Assembly (NCBI RefSeq): GCF_031846325.1
Contig: NZ_JAVRHZ010000001.1
Location: 496,001-560,000 of the forward strand
Origin: Patiriisocius_A hiemis
GTDB lineage: Bacteria > Bacteroidota > Bacteroidia > Flavobacteriales > Flavobacteriaceae
Direction: 5' to 3'
DNA length: 64,000 bases
Shown: in pieces, positions 31,597 through 39,700 of the stretch
Layout of the letters: each line of letters starts with the position of its first letter
How positions within the stretch are numbered: position 1 is the stretch's first letter
Translations under genes and position numbers: made by a program
The notes under the pieces: generated by a model
Told to the model about the DNA's origin: nothing
Databases searched by the model: none
Seen by the model: the letters and a program-made list of their open reading frames with translations, nothing else

Positions 31597-31841
31597 CTTT
31601 TCTTTTCCTTCTTAGGAGGCATTGGTCCACGTAGATGAATTACAAGGCCATTTAAAAAGTTACGTAAAAATTGATCCCCACACTCCACATATTTGGGGTG
31701 ATTGGGGTTTCTGTAAATAGCATTAATTTCACTCTTAGAAACAGCAAAATCAACAAGACTACAAATCTTAACGATGTCTTCATCTCGAAGTTTATGTGCT
31801 ACGCGCAACTTCTTCATTATATCATTATTGGTAAGTGCCAT
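31593..31841 (-). CDS. Single-repeat DUF1456 (YehS-like) protein
   Basis: I place the start at the ATG at 31841 (MALTNNDIMKK), giving 82 residues. Longer starts run through the divergent promoter region. The sequence matches the C-terminal DUF1456 repeat of E. coli YehS: KKLRVAHKLRDEDIVKI, EINAIYRNPNHPKYVECGDQFLRNFLNGL. YehS carries two such repeats in 156 residues, so this is a half-length member. Function is unknown. It converges on the ExbD gene with a 4-bp overlap. Confidence 0.8.
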   Translation of the reverse strand: MALTNNDIMKKLRVAHKLRDEDIVKICSLVDFAVSKSEINAIYRNPNHPKYVECGDQFLRNFLNGLVIHLRGPMPPKKEKKS

Positions 31842-31901
31842 GCTTCTTGTATTTTTGAAAGTATAAAGATACGATGAATACTTTGTAAGCAGCCTATAAA
31901 C

Positions 31902-32480
31902 ATGCAACATCATTATTTTAAACTTTACAAACCTGCTGGATATTTAAGTCAGTTCGTTAATAATGGTCCAAAAAAGAAATCTAAAAAACTGTTGGGTGAA
32001 TTACATACATTTCCTAACGGGACAATGGCAGTAGGAAGGCTAGATGAAAATACCGAAGGACTTCTTTTTTTAACAACAGACGGCGCTTTCAATTATAAAA
32101 TAACAAAGGGAACTATAGAAAAAGAATACTTCGCTCAAGTAGATGGATTAATAACAGATACTGCAATTAAGGAGCTTACTCAAGGTGTAGATATTTCAGT
32201 AAACAGTAAACCTTACACTACATTACCAGCTAAAGTAAAAACTATTGAAGCCCCTACTCTAGCACCACCTCCATTTAAAATTAGAGATGCCCGTCATGGA
32301 CCTACTTCGTGGGTTTCTATTACAATTACTGAAGGAAAATTTAGACAAGTACGTAAAATGACTGCTAAGGTAGGGTTTCCTACTTTACGGTTAGTACGCT
32401 ACAGGATTGGGGCTGTTACAATTAATGATTTAGAACTTGCAGCGGTAAAACCACTAGACCCATTAATCATTGATGATTAA
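31902..32480 (+). CDS. rluE: RluE-like rRNA large-subunit pseudouridine synthase
   Basis: This 192-residue protein has the pseudouridine synthase core without an S4 domain: KLYKPAGYLSQ, the catalytic motif GRLDENTEGLLFLTTDG with Asp48, KEYFAQVDG, and GKFRQVRKMTAKVGFPTLRLVRYRIG. That length and layout agree with RluE, which modifies U2457 of 23S rRNA. RsuA-family membership is certain; the exact target is inferred. Its 3' end overlaps the convergent exported-protein gene by 18 bp. Confidence 0.88.
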   Translation: MQHHYFKLYKPAGYLSQFVNNGPKKKSKKLLGELHTFPNGTMAVGRLDENTEGLLFLTTDGAFNYKITKGTIEKEYFAQVDGLITDTAIKELTQGVDISVNSKPYTTLPAKVKTIEAPTLAPPPFKIRDARHGPTSWVSITITEGKFRQVRKMTAKVGFPTLRLVRYRIGAVTINDLELAAVKPLDPLIIDD

Positions 32481-33107
32481 AAAAGAAGCTCTATATCCTG
32501 TGAGTAAATTCCACTCTTTAGCAGAAATAAGCATGTCTTTATCGTCATAAATATGTAGCTCTGCAGTATTAGGTCCTGATGCACCTTGATTTAGCGCAAT
32601 AAACTCTACTTTATTTATCCCTTTTTCTAAAGGAAGATCAAATCCCTGAAATGAGCCTTGTAGTGTTACGTATGATTGTACTACATTATCATTAACTAGT
32701 ACACGTATTCTATCACCATCTACAAACTCATGGTCACGATATAAGACGTTTACAGTAGAGGCCTTGGTAATGACTTCACCTAAGTTCTGGTCTCTACCAT
32801 ATTTTTCTGAAGCTTCTTTGTCTTTGGTAAAGTATTTAGGAGCATTGTTAGTTTTATAATCTAAAAGCCCATCCCCTTTCGTAATGTCTAGCTTTTTATC
32901 ATTCTTGCTAATATTTGGATCTATGTTAGAAGTAATAGGCTTGTTAGGGTTAGTTAAACCTCTAACCTTTGTATTAGGAAGCTTTAAACCTTCCGGAGTT
33001 GGGTCATTTTTTTCTGCTTCAATTTTAACTTTAGGCTTTGCTGTTTCAATTTGTGCTTGAACAAAAAAAGTGGTTAATAACAGTAAGGTGAAAAATAAAT
33101 GCTTCAT
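32463..33107 (-). CDS. Exported protein of unknown function
   Basis: The best start is the ATG at 33107 (MKHLFFTLLLLTTFFVQAQ, a signal peptide), giving 214 residues. A low-complexity Lys/Pro/Asn linker follows to about residue 100, then a compact beta-rich domain with NVLYRDHEFVDGDRIRVLVNDNVV and AELHIYDDKDMLISAKEWNL, which suggests an immunoglobulin-like or secretion-associated fold. I do not recognise a named family. The 3' end overlaps the pseudouridine synthase gene by 18 bp in convergent orientation. Confidence 0.75.
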   Translation of the reverse strand: MKHLFFTLLLLTTFFVQAQIETAKPKVKIEAEKNDPTPEGLKLPNTKVRGLTNPNKPITSNIDPNISKNDKKLDITKGDGLLDYKTNNAPKYFTKDKEASEKYGRDQNLGEVITKASTVNVLYRDHEFVDGDRIRVLVNDNVVQSYVTLQGSFQGFDLPLEKGINKVEFIALNQGASGPNTAELHIYDDKDMLISAKEWNLLTGYRASFLIIND

Positions 33108-33153
33108 AATAAACGTTCTGTCACAAAAATAAATCAAAAATTACACCAAAAAA

Positions 33154-33360
33154 TTATTTTTTACTCCTTTTAAATCTTTTTACAAAAAAATATAGCAGTA
33201 AGATTAAAATTGGTAATACAATATAAATGATAATATCTGTTGTATTATCCATATCTATTGGTCTATTAGTATCTGGGTGAGGCACTTCGCTTGGTATTTG
33301 AGCAACACTATTTATACCAAAAAATATGAATACAATGAATATGATTTTTGAATACTTCAT
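33154..33360 (-). CDS. Small signal-peptide/transmembrane protein
   Basis: From the ATG at 33360 the product is 68 residues: a signal peptide (MKYSKIIFIVFIFFGINSVAQ), a short Pro/Asp-rich exposed segment, a transmembrane helix IIIYIVLPILILLLYFFV and a basic tail FKRSKK. It is a type I small membrane protein of a kind seen widely in Flavobacteriia. The function is unknown. It lies 47 bp upstream of the 32463-33107 gene on the same strand and may be co-transcribed with it. Confidence 0.75.
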   Translation of the reverse strand: MKYSKIIFIVFIFFGINSVAQIPSEVPHPDTNRPIDMDNTTDIIIYIVLPILILLLYFFVKRFKRSKK

Positions 33361-33485
33361 CTTTATAATATAACAAAAAAGCAAAGAAATTGTATTAAGA
33401 AATTAACAAATTATGTTAATTTTTTGGAAAAGTGGATTTAAGAGCTTATAATGATTTTCAAATAAAAAACAAAACACACACTTAT

Positions 33486-34352
33486 ATGAGACAACTCAAG
33501 ATTACCAAGCAGGTTACAAACAGAGAAACAAAATCATTAAATAGTTATTTACAAGATGTGAGTAAGATAGAAATGATTACTGCTGAAGAAGAAGTTGAGT
33601 TAGCACAAAGAATACGTCAAGGAGATCAAAGAGCACTAGATAAGTTAACAAGATCTAATCTACGTTTTGTAATATCTGTTGCAAAACAATACCAAAACCA
33701 AGGACTACGTTTACCAGATTTAATTAACGAAGGTAATGTTGGTTTAGTAAAAGCCGCAAAACGTTTTGATGAAACTAGAGGTTTTAAGTTTATCTCATAC
33801 GCTGTATGGTGGATACGTCAATCTATTTTGCAAGCAATTGCAGAGCAATCTAGAGTAGTACGATTACCTTTAAATAAAATTGGAGACATTAACAAGATTC
33901 GTAAAGCCTCTATACACTTAGAGCAAATTCACCAACGTAAGCCCTCTGCTTCAGAGATAGCAAAGGAGCTTGATATGAGTGAACGTAAAGTAAAGTCTTC
34001 ATTGAAAAATTCAAATAGAAGTTTATCCATGGACGCACCTTTTCAAGAAGGTGAGAATGACAATAACCTTTATGATGTAATTAGTTCTGGTGAGTCACCA
34101 AACCCAGATAACTCGTTGTTACATGAATCTCTAAAGATAGAAATTGATAGAGCCTTAGATACATTATCACCTAGAGAAGGTGATGTGGTTCGTCTTAACT
34201 TTGGCTTAAGCGGGCAACCAGCAATGACACTTCAAGAAATTGGTGATACGTTTGATTTAAGTAGAGAACGTGTTAGACAAATTAGAGAAAAAGCTATTAG
34301 AAGACTTAGACACGAATCTAAGAGTCATATTCTTATGAAATATTTAGGATAA
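33486..34352 (+). CDS. rpoD: RNA polymerase sigma-70 factor, RpoD/SigA type
   Basis: I use the ATG at 33486 (MRQLKITKQVTNRE, the standard flavobacterial opening); a GTG at 33432 would add 18 residues. The product is 288 residues with sigma regions 1.2-4.2: NLRFVISVAKQYQNQGLRLPDLINEGNVGL, GFKFISYAVWWIRQSILQA (region 2), and the region 4 helix-turn-helix TLQEIGDTFDLSRERVRQI. Region 1.1 is absent, as usual in Bacteroidota. Small deviations from the most common flavobacterial RpoD (NEGNVGLVKAAKR, VRLNFGLSGQPAMTLQ) leave open that it is a second, group 2-like paralogue. Confidence 0.9.
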   Translation: MRQLKITKQVTNRETKSLNSYLQDVSKIEMITAEEEVELAQRIRQGDQRALDKLTRSNLRFVISVAKQYQNQGLRLPDLINEGNVGLVKAAKRFDETRGFKFISYAVWWIRQSILQAIAEQSRVVRLPLNKIGDINKIRKASIHLEQIHQRKPSASEIAKELDMSERKVKSSLKNSNRSLSMDAPFQEGENDNNLYDVISSGESPNPDNSLLHESLKIEIDRALDTLSPREGDVVRLNFGLSGQPAMTLQEIGDTFDLSRERVRQIREKAIRRLRHESKSHILMKYLG

Positions 34353-34395
34353 TAAGCCGCTTTAGCATAAACTTTTATAATTTCATTAATTTAAT

Positions 34396-34427
34396 TTAGG
34401 CAGATAATTATTAAATTATCTGCCTAA
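34396..34427 (+). terminator. 14-bp hairpin after rpoD
   Basis: TTAGGCAGATAATT (34396-34409) and AATTATCTGCCTAA (34414-34427) form a perfect 14-bp stem with a 4-nt loop between rpoD and the MscS gene. There is no long T-tract, so it may be a weak terminator or an mRNA-stabilising structure. Confidence 0.6.
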
Positions 34428-34445
34428 TCATTTATAAACCATTTT

Positions 34446-35336
34446 ATGAAACTACAACTAGCTTTTAATATTACCGACGCGCTAAATAAACTATGGGGTA
34501 AATTAGAAGGATGGCTAGATGCCATTATCTTAAAGCTCCCAAATTTTATTCTAGCAATATTGGTTTTTGTGATTTTTTACTTCATAGCAAAAGGAGTAAA
34601 AAAAATAGTCAACAAAATTTTACTTAGTAGAATCAAAGAGAAGTCAATTCAGCAAATAATTCAACAAATAATTTTTGCTATAATACTTCTAATTGGGTTT
34701 TTTGTAGCACTTGGTATCATGGATCTAGACAAAGTATTAACTTCTGTCTTAGCAGGTGCAGGTGTTGCAGGTCTTGCAATAGGATTAGCATTACAAGGAA
34801 CACTTAGTAATACCGTTTCAGGTTTTATTCTATCATTTTTGCCTAAAGTGAGTATTGGTGATTGGATAGAAAGTGATGGTACGGTGGGAGCTGTTACCGA
34901 GATTAACTTAAGAAATATCACAATCAAAAGACCAGATAATAACTATACTATAATACCTAACTCTTCATTTGTAGATAATCCATTTACAAATTATTCAATA
35001 ACCAAAAGATCTCGTATTATGGTTGCTTGTGGTGTTGGATATGAAAGTGATTTAGAAGCAGTAGAAAAACTTACTGTGAAAATACTAGGAGAAGCTTTCC
35101 CACAACAAAACAATGAAGAAGTTGAATTCTTTTATACTGAATTTGGAGATAGCTCGATTAACTTTTTAGTTCGTTTCTGGGCAGATTTAAATAATGGAAA
35201 AGAAAAATTTATGCACCAGCATAAAGCAATTAAAGTAATTAAGAAGCACTTTGATGATGCAGAGATTAATATTCCTTTCCCAATACGTACATTGGACTTC
35301 GGAAAAAATAAATTAGAAGTAGTAAAAGATAACTAA
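34446..35336 (+). CDS. Small-conductance MscS-type mechanosensitive channel
   Basis: This 296-residue protein has three transmembrane helices in the first 130 residues (about 30-52, 70-92 and 97-120). The third is the Gly/Ala-rich pore helix LAGAGVAGLAIGLALQGTLSNTVSG of MscS. A beta domain with GDWIESDGTVGAVTEINLRNI and NSSFVDNPFTNYS follows, then a cytoplasmic alpha/beta domain ending INIPFPIRTLDF. Length agrees with E. coli MscS (286). It releases solutes on hypo-osmotic shock. A hairpin lies before it and a terminator after it. Confidence 0.93.
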   Translation: MKLQLAFNITDALNKLWGKLEGWLDAIILKLPNFILAILVFVIFYFIAKGVKKIVNKILLSRIKEKSIQQIIQQIIFAIILLIGFFVALGIMDLDKVLTSVLAGAGVAGLAIGLALQGTLSNTVSGFILSFLPKVSIGDWIESDGTVGAVTEINLRNITIKRPDNNYTIIPNSSFVDNPFTNYSITKRSRIMVACGVGYESDLEAVEKLTVKILGEAFPQQNNEEVEFFYTEFGDSSINFLVRFWADLNNGKEKFMHQHKAIKVIKKHFDDAEINIPFPIRTLDFGKNKLEVVKDN

Positions 35337-35362
35337 AAGTTTACTTTTTAATAGTAGTATTT

Positions 35363-35390
35363 AAAAGAGCGTTTAAAAGCGCTCTTTTTT
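35363..35390 (+). terminator. Intrinsic terminator after the MscS gene
   Basis: AAAAGAGCG (35363-35371) and CGCTCTTTT (35380-35388) form a 9-bp stem with an 8-nt loop, ending in T. Confidence 0.85.
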
Positions 35391-35508
35391 AATTTACTAC
35401 GGCCATTATTTTAAATTTTTAAGAGTGTTTAACACATCTACTTAACAACATCATTTATTTAACAAAACAATAGTAATTCTTAGTAAAATTTTTGGTGCAA
35501 CCCTCTCT

Positions 35509-35516
35509 TATATTTG
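35509..35516 (+). promoter_or_regulatory. Bacteroidota -7 element before the OmpA gene
   Basis: TATATTTG matches TAnnTTTG and lies 28 bp before the ATG at 35545. The nearest upstream TTTG (35491-35494) is only 14 bp away, shorter than the usual 19-20 bp, so the -33 element is doubtful. Confidence 0.4.
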
Positions 35517-35544
35517 TCTCACAAACCATAAATAACTTAGAACA

Positions 35545-36387
35545 ATGAAAAAATTATTCGCAATTACACTAGTAGCTGGATCATTAATAACAGTCTCTTG
35601 TGTGTCTAAAAAAAAGTACTTAGAACTTGAAGGAAACTACAACGACACAAGGTCTGAATTACAAAAAACTCAAGTAGAAAAAGAAGAAATTGAAGCAAAG
35701 TATGCTAAGATTGAAGAGCGTGTTGCAAACTATAATGCTAAGATTAGCTCCTTAACAGATAGTAATAATGCAAAATTAGAGCAGTACGAGAATGTTGTGT
35801 TATCAAACAACGACAAGGAAAAGATGAAAAAAGCCTTAGCAAATGTTGATCAAAACAAATTAGCAGAAGCAAAAACGCTACAAGATTCAATGAACCTCAT
35901 TGTCTCACACAACCTAAAGAAGAATCTTGATAACTCTTTAATTGCAGAAGGTGAAGAAGACGATATTGAAATAAATATTGATGAGACGGTAGTAATGATT
36001 ACTATATCAGATAAGCTTTTATTTAAGTCTGGAAGTTATAAAGTAAATCCTAAAGCAGATAATTTACTTGAAAGGCTTGCAAATGTTATTAATAGCGAGC
36101 CTGCACTAGAGGTAATGGTAGAGGGTCATACCGATGCACAAACTGTTAAACCTGGTTCATATATAAAAGACAACTGGGATTTAAGTGTAGAGCGTTCTAC
36201 GGCAGTAATAAGAAAATTGCAAGAAGACTTTAATGTTGCACCAGAAAAATTAATTGCAGCAGGTAGAAGTAGTTTTCATCCTTTAACAGAAAATGAATCT
36301 AAAGAAGGAAGAGCAACCAACAGAAGAACTAGAATTGTGATTCTTCCAAATCTTGATAAGTTTTTGGCCTTACTTTCTGCCAACTAA
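35545..36387 (+). CDS. OmpA-family lipoprotein with coiled coil
   Basis: This 280-residue protein has a lipobox LITVSC (Cys19), a helical, charged region (about 25-105) likely to form a coiled coil, and a C-terminal OmpA domain from about 140 with VEGHTDAQTV, WDLSVERSTAVI and GRATNRRTRIVI. It should anchor the outer membrane to peptidoglycan. It is a single gene with a TATATTTG -7 element at 35509-35516 and a strong terminator at 36412-36446. Confidence 0.92.
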   Translation: MKKLFAITLVAGSLITVSCVSKKKYLELEGNYNDTRSELQKTQVEKEEIEAKYAKIEERVANYNAKISSLTDSNNAKLEQYENVVLSNNDKEKMKKALANVDQNKLAEAKTLQDSMNLIVSHNLKKNLDNSLIAEGEEDDIEINIDETVVMITISDKLLFKSGSYKVNPKADNLLERLANVINSEPALEVMVEGHTDAQTVKPGSYIKDNWDLSVERSTAVIRKLQEDFNVAPEKLIAAGRSSFHPLTENESKEGRATNRRTRIVILPNLDKFLALLSAN

Positions 36388-36411
36388 TAAACTGAAAGTA
36401 AACACTTATGT

Positions 36412-36446
36412 AAGCGCAGCTATGTTATCCATCGCTGCGCTTTTTT
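36412..36446 (+). terminator. Intrinsic terminator after the OmpA gene
   Basis: AAGCGCAGC (36412-36420) pairs with GCTGCGCTT (36434-36442), a 9-bp GC-rich stem with a 13-nt loop and T-tract. Confidence 0.85.
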
Positions 36447-36733
36447 AATGTCAACACTTCTTTTAATTAACAATTTATTAACATTTTATTATGATAATAT
36501 TACCTTTTATCGATTAATTTAGCATTATAACCGTAACAACTCCCTATAATTTTGTTTCGCTATAGAAACGTTTTTTGACATTTTGAATATTTAAGATAAC
36601 TCAAAAGTAGTTTGCTTACCAACAAACAATTTTGAAATTATCTTATTTAGAAAGAATTAATAGAAGAAAGTATCCCCAGATTCTATTAATAGATATAATC
36701 AATAAAGTAAGTTGAATTTAAAATTACCTACTT
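36447..36733 (+). promoter_or_regulatory. Leader region of the surface-protein triad
   Basis: This long non-coding gap before the giant surface protein gene holds a TAATTTTG element at 36547-36554 matching the -7 consensus, without a clear -33, so transcription may begin near 36560. A perfect 10-bp hairpin, ATTAATAGAA (36656-36665) with TTCTATTAAT (36681-36690), then lies inside a leader of about 170 nt, 44 bp before the ATG. I see no open frame in it. Confidence 0.45.
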
Positions 36734-39700
36734 ATGAAACTTTCTACAACTATCCAATGGGGATACTATGTATTAAAACAATCAATACTTTTTAGTCTAG
36801 TATTGGGAATTACTACTAGTGCAAATGCACAGACAAAAATTGTCGCAAATCAAATTACTTTTGAGAGTAATGTTGATAATTCCGCTAACACAGTCATCGA
36901 AAATGGCGATTTTGGAACCTTAAATTCTTATGGAGGTATTGCAATTGGAGTTGGAGCGTACTCTGGAGAATTAGAGGTAGAATATCCAGCTACAGTACCA
37001 GCAAATACTACAAGTTACGTCCGTATAGACTTTGACGAAGATTTTCTTAACTGCCTTCTTGGAGGAAACCTTGGGGGGCTTTTGGCAGATTTGGTAGGAA
37101 ACATCATATTTGGAGACCACTACTTTGAAATAGAAGCCCGTAATGGTACAACTACAGTACTATCAAACACTTCAACTAATCCACCTAGTAGTGAGAGCTT
37201 TAGAATTGTTGTTGATAAAGATGGTAATTACTACATTGCTATTACACCAGATCAAGATTACAACCGAATTTACATTGAAGACAATACAGATGCATTGTTA
37301 CTTGGTGTCTTACAAAGTACAGATGTGTACAATGCATTTTATTTTACAGATAATCAATGTGCAACAGATCCTCTTTTTACAGATTTTGATGGTGACGGAA
37401 TTACGCTAGATGCAATTCAACTTGGCGGTGCTGGAGTTACTAATCCAGAATTTGCTATAGATGACGATCCAGATAATTATTCAGAAATAAGCATGGGAAC
37501 CCTTGGCATCCTTGGCTCTATGGAACAAACTGTTTACTTCCCAAATCCATACACTCCTACTGATGATTTTAATGTGACACTTGCTGTCGACCCAACCTTA
37601 CTTACATTGGGTCTATTAAACAATGTAGAAGTTTCAGCGTGGAACGGAACTCAAATGGTTTTTGAACAAGATATAGCATCTGTTATTAATTTAGATGTGC
37701 TTACGTTATTACAAAACGGACAAAGAGCAGATGTTCTTTTTGAACCTGGAGCAACTTTTGATAGGGTTAGTATAAGTATTTCCTCCCTAGTAAGTGTAAA
37801 CCTTGCACAATCTTTAGACTTCTATGGTGTAACAATAATGGGAACTGTTGCTCCTACTACAAATAGTACAGACCAAGATTTTTGTGTAGTAAACAATCCA
37901 ACTGTTGCAGATATTCAAGTAAACGAAGGAAATGTTACTTGGTATGATGCGCCAACAGATGGTACTGCTTATGAAGATACAGATCCATTAATTAACGGGA
38001 ATAGCTATTATGCAACACAGACTATTGATGGCTGTGAAAGCGAAGAAAGACTTGAGGTTACTGTTTCTATAGGAGATGCTGCAACACCAACAACAAACAG
38101 CCCTAATCAAAACTTTTGTTTAGTAAACAACCCAACTGTTGCAAATTTACAAGTAAACGAAACTGTAACGTGGTACAACGCCCCTATAGATGGTGCAGCT
38201 TACAATGCTACAGACCCATTAATAGATGGTGCAGCTTATTATGCTGCACAAACAGTTGATGGATGTGAAAGTTCCGTTAGACTGGAGGTTGTTGCAAATG
38301 TAGATGATGCCGCAACACCAACTACAAGCAATACCGACCAAGATTTTTGTGTAGTTGATAATCCAACAGTTGCAGATATTCAAGTAAATGAAACTGTAAC
38401 GTGGTATGATGCTCCTACAGATGGAACTGCATATGATAGTACAGACCCCTTAATTGATGGAACAATCTATTATGCAGCACAAACTGTAGATGGCTGTGAA
38501 AGCTCTGTTAGGCTTGCAGTAGACATAAACGTTGGAGATGCACCAACACCAACCACAAATAGTACAAATCAAGATTTTTGTGTAGTAGATAATCCAACAG
38601 TTGCAGATATTCAAGTAAATGAAACTGTAACATGGTATGATGCACCTATAGCCGGAACTGCTTATGATGCTTTAGATTTGCTAATAGATGGTGCTACTTA
38701 CTATGCAGCACAAATTATAGATGGCTGTGAAAGTTCAACTAGATTAGCAGTACTTATAAATGTTGGAGATGCTTCAACACCAACCACAAATAATCCCAGT
38801 CAAGATTTTTGTGTAGTTGATAATCCAACAGTTGCAGATATTCAAGTAAACGAAACTGTAACATGGTATGATACACCAATAGGTGGTACTGCATATGCAC
38901 CAACAGATCTACTTATAGATGGTACAACTTATTATGCAGCTCAAGTAATTGGAAGTTGTGAAAGTTCAGATAGATTAGCGGTGGCAGTTTCGGTTGGAGA
39001 TGCTTCAACACCAACTACCAATAGTAATAATCAAGATTTTTGTTTAGCAAATTCTCCTACGGTAGCAGATATACAAGTAAATGAAACAGTTACATGGTAT
39101 GATGCTCCAACTGGAGGTAATCCTTATAGTACTACAGCCCCTTTAATTGATGGAACAACCTACTTTGCATCTCAAATTATTGGAAATTGTGAAAGCTCAC
39201 AGCGATTAGCCGTAACAGTTGAAGTAGGAAACACCCCTACTCCTACTACGGATGACACATCTCAAGGATTTTGCCTAATTGAAACTCCAACAGTTTCAGA
39301 CATCCAAGTAAACGAAACAGTTACTTGGTATGATGCACCAACAGGAGGTAATCCTTATGCAAGCACAGATCCTTTAATAGACGGAAACACTTACTATGCA
39401 TCGCAAATTATTGGTGGATGTGAAAGCTCACAACGCCTTGCTGTTCTAGTTACTATAGGAAATGCAGAAACTCCAACTACTGAAAATCCAAATCAAGACT
39501 TTTGTGTTGTTGAAAATCCTACAGTTGGAGACTTACAAGTAAATGAAACAGTTACTTGGTACGATGCACCAACAGAAGGGACTCCCTATACAAGTACAGA
39601 TTTATTAGTAAATGGAGGCACATATTACGCAGCACAAATAGATAATGGTTGTGAAAGTTCTGAGAGATTGGCTGTAAATGTTACAATTAGTGATGCACCT

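Noticed and set aside
31842..31913. N-terminal extension of the DUF1456 gene to 31913
   Set aside because: The extension would overlap the divergent pseudouridine synthase start and adds residues unlike the family; the ATG at 31841 fits the family start.
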